Of a stretch of DNA of 6,786 nt, positions 1 to 6,418 are shown in pieces. A program made the translations under genes and the position numbers. This stretch comes from Spirochaeta sp. (GTDB taxonomy: Bacteria > Spirochaetota > Spirochaetia > Sphaerochaetales > Sphaerochaetaceae), in the NCBI GenBank assembly GCA_020054965.1, contig JAIMZO010000086.1, forward strand, positions 1 to 6,786, written 5' to 3'. The notes under the pieces were generated by a model. That model did not search any database, was not told the origin of the DNA, and was given only the letters and a program-made list of their open reading frames with translations. The number at the start of each line of letters is the position of its first letter. Position 1 is the stretch's first letter.

Positions 1-463
1 GATTGCGTATGCCATGATGCAGAAACTCCTGTCCATGGATTGCAAGACACTGTTTGCAACCCACTACCATGAGCTTGCCCGAATTGATACCAGCGCCATC
101 CAGCTCTTGACGTTGCAGGTAAGCGAGATGGGCGGGGAGGTAAAGTTCATGAGGAGGGTCATTGAGGGAATTGCAAACAGTTCCTATGGGTTGAACGTTG
201 CAAGAATGGCAGGGGTCGGCCGTGATGTCATACGCCAAGCCCGACAATTCCAGAAGCAGCACTTTGCGGAGTATGATTTCTCTGCAATGCAACCTGATCT
301 GTTCAGTGCAGCTGCTGAACAGGAAGAACTTCCCAATAGTGATCTTGATGCGAATGAAAGAGAAGTCATCGATGCTTTGGAGTCATTCAGCATAGACCGT
401 TCATCACCCTTGGAGGCCCTTCTGTTGTTGAAGGATTTACAGGAGAAATTGCAAGCAAGATAA
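1..463 (+). CDS. mutS: DNA mismatch repair protein MutS, C-terminal part (5' end outside the window)
   Basis: MutS recognises mispaired or looped bases and, as an ATP-driven clamp, recruits MutL. The reading frame enters at base 2 and ends with TAA at 461-463, so about 153 residues are visible. They start late in the ABC-type ATPase domain: FATHYHEL (53-76) is the conserved histidine segment after Walker B, which lies outside the window. Then comes the helix-turn-helix dimer region, NSSYGLNVARMAGV (starting near 176), close to the family pattern SYGxxVAxLAGxP, although the usual proline is a glycine here. A polar linker holds QPDLF (290-304), which matches the beta-clamp binding consensus QL(S/D)LF. 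The last about 35 residues (ESFSIDRSSPLEALLLLKDL) are the small C-terminal multimerisation domain. The 3' end is complete. comF starts 22 bases downstream with no terminator visible between, so co-transcription is likely. The family assignment is secure. Confidence 0.96.
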   Translation, partial: IAYAMMQKLLSMDCKTLFATHYHELARIDTSAIQLLTLQVSEMGGEVKFMRRVIEGIANSSYGLNVARMAGVGRDVIRQARQFQKQHFAEYDFSAMQPDLFSAAAEQEELPNSDLDANEREVIDALESFSIDRSSPLEALLLLKDLQEKLQAR

Positions 464-485
464 TCACAGATTCTTCTTAAGGAAC

Positions 486-1142
486 ATGTGGTGCCATCTA
501 TGCAAGAAACTTTCTGATACAATACTCTGCCCAACATGTGAGGAAGCCATTCGGAGGGCAGGGTATGATTTCCTGTTCACACATCGCTGTCCAGTCTGTG
601 GACAACCGGTTCTTGATGCTACCTATGCCTGTCCATTCTGCAGCAAAGGAATACTCTCCTATGGCCCATACGGAAAAACTCTTGCCTCTTTGATCAGACA
701 CTTTAAATTCGGGGGAGAACGGTCGCTGACACCTCTCTTGTCTGGGTTATATATACCACTTCTGAAAAGGGTGACCTCTCCGATCATTATTCCCATACCT
801 TGCTCAAGGGAAGGGTACAGGAGAAGGGGTTTTGACCAAAGTGAGGTTATTGCCTCCTATCTTGCTAGAAAGGAGGGTTATGCCTGTCTTTCTCTTTTCA
901 ACCGACATAAGGGAATGCAACACAAATATCTTTCAAAGGAGCAACGCCTGGGTGAACAAGGTATACAATTGACACATTCCAAGAAAAAACACCGCCAATT
1001 TCTCCATTTTCTGTCAGCAGGGTATACCGCCATTCTCCTTGATGATGTCAAAACAACTGGAGCTACCTCACGAAGGGCAAGTGAACTGCTGGAGTCTCAT
1101 TTTGGGTGCAAAGCAAAGATAATGGTACTTGCCGATGTCTAG
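486..1142 (+). CDS. comF: ComF family protein (ComFC-like zinc-ribbon phosphoribosyltransferase)
   Basis: This 218-residue protein has the two-part ComF/GntX build. The N-terminus carries four CxxC pairs (Cys3/6, 15/18, 35/38, 49/52), expected to bind zinc. The C-terminal half is a type I phosphoribosyltransferase fold, with the family motif PIPCSREGYRRRGFDQSE (residues 103-120) and the PRPP-binding loop LLDDVKTTGAT (184-194). Relatives take part in DNA uptake during natural transformation, where they are thought to act in the cytoplasm on incoming single-stranded DNA; the enzymatic substrate is not established. ATG 486 is the only plausible start, because the frame is closed by TGA at 429-431 and holds no other ATG/GTG/TTG before it. 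The purine-rich AAGGA at 479-483 is only 2 bases from that ATG, unusually close, so translation may rely partly on ribosomes finishing mutS. Competence in this organism cannot be inferred from this gene alone, as many non-competent bacteria keep it. Confidence 0.92.
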   Translation: MWCHLCKKLSDTILCPTCEEAIRRAGYDFLFTHRCPVCGQPVLDATYACPFCSKGILSYGPYGKTLASLIRHFKFGGERSLTPLLSGLYIPLLKRVTSPIIIPIPCSREGYRRRGFDQSEVIASYLARKEGYACLSLFNRHKGMQHKYLSKEQRLGEQGIQLTHSKKKHRQFLHFLSAGYTAILLDDVKTTGATSRRASELLESHFGCKAKIMVLADV

Positions 1143-1155
1143 GCAATATGCATCG

Positions 1156-1184
1156 TTGACAAAAATCCTCGTTATCGATAGTAT
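1156..1184 (+). promoter_or_regulatory. Sigma70-type promoter for the rimP-nusA-infB-rbfA-truB operon
   Basis: A perfect -35 hexamer TTGACA (1156-1161) is followed after exactly 17 bases by TAGTAT (1179-1184), which matches TATAAT at four of six positions including the key A2 and T6. Transcription would start near 1191, giving a leader of about 68 bases before rimP. It sits 14 bases after the comF stop in the only sizeable gap in the window, where an operon promoter is expected. Two 8-bp palindromes lie over and just after the -10, TATCGATA (1173-1180) and TTCTAGAA (1184-1191); they could be protein sites or chance. The start site is inferred from spacing only. Confidence 0.8.
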
Positions 1185-1207
1185 TCTAGAAGGATTAGTT
1201 GTTTATT

Positions 1208-1237
1208 GGGGATCGCCAACCGGTGCATCCCTTTTTT
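1208..1237 (+). terminator. Terminator-like hairpin in the rimP-nusA leader (possible attenuator)
   Basis: GGGAT (1209-1213) pairs with ATCCC (1227-1231). Above it, CGCC (1214-1217) pairs with GGTG (1222-1225, one G-U pair), with C1226 bulged and a four-base loop AACC. This 9-bp stem is followed directly by TTTTTT (1232-1237), the layout of an intrinsic terminator. A second T6 run is at 1243-1248. The structure lies downstream of the predicted promoter and upstream of the rimP ribosome binding site, so it would act on operon transcripts themselves. It could equally end mutS-comF transcription, as it lies 66 bases past the comF stop. The stem is modest and bulged, so termination is probably partial. 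Pairing was done by eye with no energy calculation. Confidence 0.55.
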
Positions 1238-1249
1238 ATGAATTTTTTC

Positions 1250-1254
1250 AGGAG
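1250..1254 (+). promoter_or_regulatory. Ribosome binding site of rimP (decides the start)
   Basis: AGGAG lies 4 bases before ATG 1259. The two upstream in-frame ATGs, at 1199 and 1238, have no purine-rich site before them. The first lies at the base of the leader and the second directly follows the T6 tract of the hairpin, so 1259 is the supported start. Confidence 0.75.
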
Positions 1255-1258
1255 CAAT

Positions 1259-1759
1259 ATGATACAGAAAGGAATAGAAGAAACACCTTTGTTTCGTGAG
1301 TACGAACCTCTTCTGAGTGCAATGGGCATAACATTGGTGGACATCAATGAGATAGACCGCGGAAGCAGTGTCTTGGTTACCATCGTAATCATGGCAAAGG
1401 AAGAGGAAGTAAATGTCGACCACTGTGCGAAGGTATACCGATTGGTATATCCACGAATGGAACTGACATTGGGTGAGCGTGATCTGCAACTCGAGGTAAC
1501 CACCCCAGGCCTTCAACGCACAATCAAGGATAGCTATGAGTTCAGCTTGTTTACCGGCAAGCGAGTACGGGTTTATGATATAAGCAAGACGGCATGGGTA
1601 AGTGGTATCATCAAAACATGTGATGACCATTCACTTACGCTTGACGAGGTATTTATTGAGGATGGAAAAGAGATGATCGCAACAATGGTTGTGGAGTTGG
1701 CTTCTATCCAGAAGGCTAAACTCGACTATAGATGGGAGGACAATTCACATGGCAACTGA
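1259..1759 (+). CDS. rimP: Ribosome maturation factor RimP
   Basis: RimP (formerly YhbC/P15a) binds the 30S precursor and helps late assembly, notably around the S12 and S19 regions. From ATG 1259 it has 166 residues, slightly above the usual 150-155. The N-terminal domain includes VNVDHCAKVYRLV (51-63), the equivalent of the family's 'T-x-x-DC-x-x-x-S/Y-R' helix. The central hallmark LEVTTPGLQRTIKDSYEF (78-95) corresponds to LEVSSPGxxRPLxxxxxF, followed by FTGKRVRVY (98-106), which leads into the C-terminal SH3-like barrel. The frame is open upstream to ATG 1199, but that extension covers the hairpin and has no ribosome binding site. It is the first gene of the operon behind the promoter at 1156-1184. 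Its last 11 bases overlap nusA in another frame, and the nusA ribosome binding site lies inside its coding sequence. Identification is strong from motif and position before nusA. Confidence 0.95.
   Translation: MIQKGIEETPLFREYEPLLSAMGITLVDINEIDRGSSVLVTIVIMAKEEEVNVDHCAKVYRLVYPRMELTLGERDLQLEVTTPGLQRTIKDSYEFSLFTGKRVRVYDISKTAWVSGIIKTCDDHSLTLDEVFIEDGKEMIATMVVELASIQKAKLDYRWEDNSHGN
1734..1740 (+). promoter_or_regulatory. Ribosome binding site of nusA (decides the start)
   Basis: GGGAGGA is a strong Shine-Dalgarno sequence 8 bases before ATG 1749 and lies inside the end of rimP. It selects ATG 1749 over an in-frame ATG at 1689, which would add 20 residues unlike any NusA N-terminus and would overlap rimP by 71 bases. 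Confidence 0.85.
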
Positions 1760-3251
1760 AATTGGTGACGCTATCAGAAGTATGGTAGCGGAAAAGAATA
1801 TTTCCGAGGAGCTGGTTATCAGCACCATCGAGGACATACTCCGTGCTGCGTACAAACGTAAATTCGGTACCGATGAGAATGCCGTCATAGAGTTCAATGA
1901 AGATTATACCAGCGTTGAGCTTGCAAGCAGACGCCAGATTGTCGATGATGACGAATGGTACAATGAGGTGACTGAGATTCCTCTCAGCGAAGCAAAAGAA
2001 ATCCACGAGGATTGTGAGATTGGTGACGAGTTGCTCATTCCCGTCGACCTCAAGGAATTTGACCGTATCAGTGTACAGAGTGCAAAACAACGTGCCCATC
2101 AGAGCTTTCGAGATATCCAGAAGGATACGCTGTACAGTGAATTCAAGGCAAAAGAAGGTCAGTTGATCATCGGTTATTATAGGAGACAAGCTCCAAATGG
2201 TGACATCTATGTCGATATCGGAAGCACGGAAGGCCTTCTTCCCAGGAGATACCAATCCAGCAGGGAAAGCTACCAGAGCAATGACAAGATCAAATGCTAT
2301 GTTGAGAGTGTAGAAAAAGCTGAGCGTGGAGTTCGGGTCATCCTTTCAAGGACAAGTAGTGAATTGATCCGCAAGCTCTTCGAGGTTGAAATACCGGAAA
2401 TTGCTCAGAACCAGATTGATATAATCAAGATTGTTCGTGAAGCCGGATACCGCACAAAGGTGGCCGTTGCATCACGTAATGACGATATCGACCCTGTCGG
2501 TGCCTGTGTTGGGTTGAAGGGAAATCGAATCCAGACTATCATGAGTGAGATAGAGGGTGAGAAGATTGATATCCTTCGCTACGATCCCAACCCGATCAAC
2601 TATATCCGCAATGCACTCTCCCCAGCGCAGGTGAAGGATGTAGTGGTTCTTGACAAGAATATCTATCATGCAGTCGCCATTGTTGAAGACAGCCAACTCT
2701 CATTGGCCATTGGTAAGCAGGGCTTGAATGTTCGTCTGGCCAACAAGTTGGTCGACTGGATGATTGATGTGAAGACCCAGGCGCAGTTTGATGAGATGGA
2801 TATCGCCAAGGAAGCCCGATCAAAAGCTGAAAGCATCTTCCTTGATGAGCACGAGTACTATGGTGAGGAGCTTGTTGCCAAGGGTGATGAGGAAGTACTT
2901 GTTGGTCAGGAAGTGGAGGTTGTTTCTGATGAGAGCTTTGTTGATGAGGATGAGATTGCCCTCACTGAACTTCCTTTGGATGAGATGTTGCTGAAGAAAC
3001 TCCATTTCCACGACGTGTATAGTGTTGAGGAGTTCATCAATCTCAGCGAAGAGGATCTCGCAAGCTTCAGTGATTTGAGCGAGGAAGAGATTATTGCAAT
3101 CAAGGATACCATCAATGAGTACGTTGATATCGTTGAAGATGAAGAGGAAGCTGAGACTGAGTACGTCTGTCCCAATTGTGGTTCCCCCATCACAGAGGAT
3201 ATGAATGTGTGCCCCAACTGTGGTACAGGTCTGGTATTTGAGGTAGAGTAA
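1749..3251 (+). CDS. nusA: Transcription termination/antitermination factor NusA with a C-terminal zinc ribbon
   Basis: NusA binds RNA polymerase and nascent RNA, prolongs pauses, stimulates intrinsic termination and joins antitermination complexes on rRNA operons. The product has 500 residues. In order: the polymerase-binding N-terminal domain (about 1-125); an S1 domain (about 135-200, with GDIYVDIGSTEGLLPRR at 151-167); KH1 (about 230-290, with VGLKGNRIQTIMSEI at 254-268); and KH2 (about 300-345, with AIGKQGLNVRLANKL at 320-334). A long acidic linker (about 360-405) leads to a helical segment, LPLDEMLLKKLHFHDVYSVE (408-427) to about 460, resembling the helix-hairpin-helix acidic repeats of proteobacterial NusA. 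The end is unusual: CPNCG (474-478) and CPNCG (488-492), ten residues apart, form a probable four-cysteine zinc ribbon 9 residues from the stop. It overlaps rimP by 11 bases, and infB follows after 15 bases. Family assignment is certain; the role of the tail is unknown to me. Confidence 0.97.
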   Translation: MATEIGDAIRSMVAEKNISEELVISTIEDILRAAYKRKFGTDENAVIEFNEDYTSVELASRRQIVDDDEWYNEVTEIPLSEAKEIHEDCEIGDELLIPVDLKEFDRISVQSAKQRAHQSFRDIQKDTLYSEFKAKEGQLIIGYYRRQAPNGDIYVDIGSTEGLLPRRYQSSRESYQSNDKIKCYVESVEKAERGVRVILSRTSSELIRKLFEVEIPEIAQNQIDIIKIVREAGYRTKVAVASRNDDIDPVGACVGLKGNRIQTIMSEIEGEKIDILRYDPNPINYIRNALSPAQVKDVVVLDKNIYHAVAIVEDSQLSLAIGKQGLNVRLANKLVDWMIDVKTQAQFDEMDIAKEARSKAESIFLDEHEYYGEELVAKGDEEVLVGQEVEVVSDESFVDEDEIALTELPLDEMLLKKLHFHDVYSVEEFINLSEEDLASFSDLSEEEIIAIKDTINEYVDIVEDEEEAETEYVCPNCGSPITEDMNVCPNCGTGLVFEVE

Positions 3252-3256
3252 ATTAT

Positions 3257-3262
3257 AGAGGA
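3257..3262 (+). promoter_or_regulatory. Ribosome binding site of infB (chooses between two adjacent ATGs)
   Basis: AGAGGA lies 1 base before ATG 3264 and 4 bases before ATG 3267. A 4-base spacer equals that of rimP, so the second ATG is the better start. The two choices differ by one methionine. The site sits in the short gap after nusA and there is no terminator between them. Confidence 0.6.
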
Positions 3263-3266
3263 AATG

Positions 3267-6050
3267 ATGTCGGAAGAGAATAACAAGCCAAAAGCAACGT
3301 TGATCAAACATGTTGTGAATCCTACGGAACACAACAAAGAGCAGAAGAGTCCCGCCATAGAACCTGAGTCCATGCCAAAGGCTCCCGCTGAAAAGCGGAG
3401 GGTGGTAGTGGTAAAGAAAAAGGTTGTCGTGGTGAAGCCTCAGGCTCGCAAGGAGGCTGAAAAGCCCGAGAAAGAGAAGCAGGAAGGCAAGAAGACCCCC
3501 AAGGATGAAGGCAGCAAGGAAGCAACTGAAAAGAAGAAGACAGCTTCTGATGGCCACACAAGCAGTGTGGTACGAAAGACCCATCGTCACAGCGGGACAG
3601 AGAACCTATCCGCTTCTCCCTTGCATAACGGTCCGGTCGTCATCAGACCGACCAATCTGCCACCGGTTCCCAACCAGGGATTGACGGTCAAGGATCATAA
3701 GAAGTTGCAGGATGAAAATCCTGGTGGCATCCCTTCCAAAGAGAGTCCGGTCCCCAGTTCAGGCCCACGTGTAGCCGGTATGGTTGGTGGACGTCCAGCT
3801 CCTGGGACCAGACCACCCTACCGCCCCAACAACAACAGGGGTGGATATCAGGGCCAGGACAATCGTGGCCCAGCTAGACCTGCTGGAGCAGGTGGGTATC
3901 AGGGCCAGGACAATCGTGGCCCAGCTAGACCTGCTGGAGCAGGTGGGTATCAGGGCCAGGATAACCGTGGGCCAGCCAGACCTGGTGGATACAGGCCTAA
4001 TACGAATGGTCCGGCAAGGGGTGGCGCCCCATTCCAACGCAGTGGTGGTTTCAGAGCACCTGGCGGTCCCCGTCCTCCCTTTGGTGGACCTCAAGGTGGC
4101 GGAGGAAATCGACCTCCCATGCAGGATCAGGATATGGCTCCTGTAAACCAGCGTACCAACAAGAAAAGCTTCAAAAAGAAGAATAACGCTACGTATAAGA
4201 AACGGAATGCTGAAGAAGAGAAGGAATTCCAGATTCAGAGACGCAAGCAACAGGCAGCAGCCAAACTTGCAGCAGTACCCAAGTCCATTGACATGATGGA
4301 GGTCATTACGGTAAGTGACCTTGCCAAGAAAATGAACTTGAAAGCTGGTGAGATCATAGCAAAGCTTCTCAAGATGGGTATGATGGTTACCATCAACCAA
4401 CAAATTGATCACGAAACGGCTGAGATCATTTGTAGCGAATATAACTGTCAGGTAAATCTGGTCTCACTCTACGATGAAACCTTGATCGTAAGTGATCCTG
4501 ACAAGGATGAGGACCTGATTGACCGTGCACCAATTGTGACGGTCATGGGACACGTTGACCATGGTAAGACCAAATTGCTTGATGCAATTCGTTCCACCAA
4601 GGTAGCCGAAGGTGAGTATGGTGGGATTACCCAGCACATCGGAGCCTACAAGGTCAATCTTCCTGGAAAGGGTGAGGTTGTCTTCCTCGATACTCCTGGA
4701 CACGCCGCATTCTCCATGATGCGTGCCCGCGGAGCGCAGGTTACGGACATTGTCATCCTGGTGGTAGCCGCCAATGATGGAGTGATGCCACAAACCCGTG
4801 AAGCCATCGACCACGCTCGAGCCGCCAATGTTCCCATTATAGTCGCAATCAACAAGTGTGACCTGCCTGAGGCAAAGCCTGAGCGCGTCATGCAACAGCT
4901 CTCTGACCTTGGTCTGATGCCTGAGGCATGGGGTGGACAGACACTGTATTGTGAGATTTCTGCTCTGAAGAAGACCGGTATCGACGAATTGCTTGATACC
5001 ATCCTCCTTGAAGCTGAAATGCTCGAGCTGAAAGTCAATGCAAATTGCAGGGCTGAAGGCAAGATCATTGAAAGCAGAATCGACCAGGGTAGGGGTATTG
5101 TTGCCTCCGTCTTGATCCAACGTGGTACACTGAGACAGGGGGATCACTATGTTGCCGGTATTTACCCAGGCCGTGTTAGAGCCATGTTTGATGACAAGGG
5201 GAACAAGATTGAGGTGGCTGGTCCTTCCACTCCTGTTGAGATCATCGGTCTCTCGGATATCCCGGGAGCAGGCGATCCGTTCCAAGTTACCGAAGATGAG
5301 AGACAGGCCCGTCAGGTTGGTAACAAACGACAGGAGCTTGAGAGAATCGGGGATAGCCGTAATGTGAAGAAGGTTACCCTGGACAACCTCTACACCAAGA
5401 TCAAGGAAGGAGCCATCCAGGAGTTCAATGTCATCATCAAGGGTGATGTACAAGGATCTGTTGAAGCCTTGCAGGGTGCACTGCAGAAACTCTCCAATGA
5501 TGAGATCCATCTCAATGTAATCCGTGCAAGTGCCGGTGCAATCATTGAAAGTGATGTTACCTTGGCCAGTGCATCTGATGCATTGATTATCGGGTTCAAT
5601 GTACGCCCGACTCCAAGGGCCCAGGTCCTTGCTGACCAAGAGAAGATCGAGATCCGTAAATACAACATCATCTATGATGTGGTAGACGATATCAGGAGTG
5701 CTATGGAAGGCATGCTCAGTCCTGAGGTACGTGAGGTAGAGATTGGTACTGTTGAGGTCCGTGATACCTTTAAGGTACCCAGAATTGGAACGATTGCCGG
5801 ATGTATGGTTACCAGTGGAAAGGTCAAGAGGAATGCCTATGCAAGGGTCTTCCGCGAAGATATCCAGCTCACTTCCGACAAAGTCAAGATTTCGAGCTTG
5901 AAGCGATTCAAGGATGATGCGAAGGAAGTCGCAGAAGGCTTTGAATGTGGTATTGGACTGGAAAATTTCAACGAGTTGCATGTTGGAGATATCCTTGAGA
6001 TCATAGAGACCGAGGAAATCGCCCGCAAGTTGGTAGCAAAAAGTGAATAA
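3267..6050 (+). CDS. infB: Translation initiation factor IF-2
   Basis: IF2 is the GTPase that brings formyl-Met-tRNA to the 30S subunit and drives 50S joining. From ATG 3267 it has 927 residues (ATG 3264 would add one), within the 740-1000 range of the family. The first about 340 residues are low complexity: a Lys/Val/Glu-rich part ([15 protein letters not shown], 44-58), then a Gly/Pro/Arg-rich stretch with a 17-residue repeat (about 190-290), then a Lys/Gln-rich coil. An IF2N-type helical domain follows (about 346-395, [19 protein letters not shown]). The G domain shows GHVDHGKT (G1, 428-435), [10 protein letters not shown] (G2, 452-461), DTPGH (G3, 475-479), NKCD (G4, 529-532) and SAL (G5, 565-567). 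Beta-barrel domain II, domain III and the fMet-tRNA binding C2 domain (around [12 protein letters not shown], 845-856) complete it. rbfA starts 5 bases after the stop. All catalytic motifs look intact, so it should be active. The lysine after GHVDHGKT is usually serine in well-known IF2s. Confidence 0.97.
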   Translation: MSEENNKPKATLIKHVVNPTEHNKEQKSPAIEPESMPKAPAEKRRVVVVKKKVVVVKPQARKEAEKPEKEKQEGKKTPKDEGSKEATEKKKTASDGHTSSVVRKTHRHSGTENLSASPLHNGPVVIRPTNLPPVPNQGLTVKDHKKLQDENPGGIPSKESPVPSSGPRVAGMVGGRPAPGTRPPYRPNNNRGGYQGQDNRGPARPAGAGGYQGQDNRGPARPAGAGGYQGQDNRGPARPGGYRPNTNGPARGGAPFQRSGGFRAPGGPRPPFGGPQGGGGNRPPMQDQDMAPVNQRTNKKSFKKKNNATYKKRNAEEEKEFQIQRRKQQAAAKLAAVPKSIDMMEVITVSDLAKKMNLKAGEIIAKLLKMGMMVTINQQIDHETAEIICSEYNCQVNLVSLYDETLIVSDPDKDEDLIDRAPIVTVMGHVDHGKTKLLDAIRSTKVAEGEYGGITQHIGAYKVNLPGKGEVVFLDTPGHAAFSMMRARGAQVTDIVILVVAANDGVMPQTREAIDHARAANVPIIVAINKCDLPEAKPERVMQQLSDLGLMPEAWGGQTLYCEISALKKTGIDELLDTILLEAEMLELKVNANCRAEGKIIESRIDQGRGIVASVLIQRGTLRQGDHYVAGIYPGRVRAMFDDKGNKIEVAGPSTPVEIIGLSDIPGAGDPFQVTEDERQARQVGNKRQELERIGDSRNVKKVTLDNLYTKIKEGAIQEFNVIIKGDVQGSVEALQGALQKLSNDEIHLNVIRASAGAIIESDVTLASASDALIIGFNVRPTPRAQVLADQEKIEIRKYNIIYDVVDDIRSAMEGMLSPEVREVEIGTVEVRDTFKVPRIGTIAGCMVTSGKVKRNAYARVFREDIQLTSDKVKISSLKRFKDDAKEVAEGFECGIGLENFNELHVGDILEIIETEEIARKLVAKSE
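3840..3983 (+). repeat. In-frame 51-bp tandem repeat in infB (about 2.8 copies)
   Basis: Units begin at 3840, 3891 and 3942, each coding [17 protein letters not shown] or its start. Units 1 and 2 differ at a single base (the third position of the second glycine codon, A/G). Unit 3 keeps the first 14 codons with synonymous changes and then diverges into [14 protein letters not shown], a worn fourth-copy-like start. A 51-base period preserves the frame, so copy-number change would alter the length of the IF2 linker without breaking it. The near identity of units 1 and 2 suggests recent duplication or conversion. Confidence 0.9.
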
Positions 6051-6055
6051 CAACC

Positions 6056-6418
6056 ATGAGTGAATATAGCCAGAAGCGAATAGAAGCAAAACTCTCTGAG
6101 GCGATCAGCATGCTGATCGTCAAAGGGGAGGTGAAAAATCCCCTGGTCAGCACCCTTTGCTCGGTTAGCAAGGTGGAGCTCTCCCAGGACAATGCCTATG
6201 CGACCGTCTTCATCTCCTCTGTTCTTGATGACAAGAGCCTTGAGGAGAGTGTTGCCGGATTGCAGAAGGCAAGTGGATTCATTCAGAAACGTGTAGGGGC
6301 ATTCCTGAAAACCCGGAATACTCCTGTATTGCGATTCAAGGCGGACATCTCTCTGAAAGAAGGACAAAAGATCAATGCCTTGATAGATTCATTGGTGGAA
6401 GATGGGAAAGAACGCTAG
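6056..6418 (+). CDS. rbfA: 30S ribosome-binding factor RbfA
   Basis: RbfA is a small KH-like protein that binds immature 30S subunits near the 16S rRNA 5' helix and is needed for processing and cold adaptation. The product has 120 residues, the usual size. The N-terminal helix (SQKRIEAKLSEAISMLI, 5-21) matches the family's start. It is followed by beta strands VSKVELSQDNAYATVFISSV (about 37-56), then the hallmark LRFKADISLKEGQKINALI (about 92-110), equivalent to 'P-x-L-x-F-x-x-D-x-S-x-x-x-x-x-x-I'. No purine-rich ribosome binding site precedes ATG 6056. The infB stop is only 5 bases upstream, so translation likely depends on ribosomes finishing infB. An 18-bp palindrome lies within codons 16-22. 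The last 17 bases overlap truB in another frame. The assignment rests on motifs plus the conserved infB-rbfA-truB order. Confidence 0.94.
   Translation: MSEYSQKRIEAKLSEAISMLIVKGEVKNPLVSTLCSVSKVELSQDNAYATVFISSVLDDKSLEESVAGLQKASGFIQKRVGAFLKTRNTPVLRFKADISLKEGQKINALIDSLVEDGKER
6102..6119 (+). repeat. Perfect 18-bp palindrome within rbfA
   Basis: CGATCAGCATGCTGATCG reads the same on both strands. In RNA it could form a 7-bp stem with loop CAUG, extended outward by G6101-U6120 and G6100-C6121 to 9 bp. It starts 46 bases after the rbfA ATG, and its loop holds the in-frame ATG of Met19. A site this long is expected by chance only about once in forty windows of this size, but selection on the codons could also produce it. 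Confidence 0.8.

Noticed and set aside
301..320. Inverted repeat GTTCAG...CTGAAC in mutS
   Set aside because: Only six Watson-Crick pairs plus two wobble pairs, inside coding sequence with no T tract, so chance is the simplest explanation.
968..973. TTGACA inside comF as a promoter
   Set aside because: No acceptable -10 hexamer follows at 16-18 bases. Other TTGACA copies (near 2649 and 6550) fail the same test.
1172..1630. Minus-strand frame over rimP and its leader
   Set aside because: It would overlap the operon promoter and rimP, has no recognisable domain, and rimP on the + strand is clearly coding.
1689..1748. Longer NusA start at ATG 1689
   Set aside because: The extra 20 residues do not look like NusA, and the strong ribosome binding site at 1734-1740 points to ATG 1749.
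2820..3590. Minus-strand frame with hydrophobic, membrane-like runs
   Set aside because: The leucine/phenylalanine runs are the complement of Lys/Glu-rich codons (AAG/GAG) at the end of nusA and start of infB. No start context or family match is seen.
3840..3983. Repeat array as a CRISPR
   Set aside because: Units are directly abutting with no unique spacers, keep the infB reading frame and encode a Gly/Pro/Arg-rich peptide.
4464..6089. Long minus-strand open frame opposite infB (541 codons)
   Set aside because: It lies wholly opposite the conserved IF2 core, and its translation resembles no family I know. Biased codon use in infB explains the open antisense frame.
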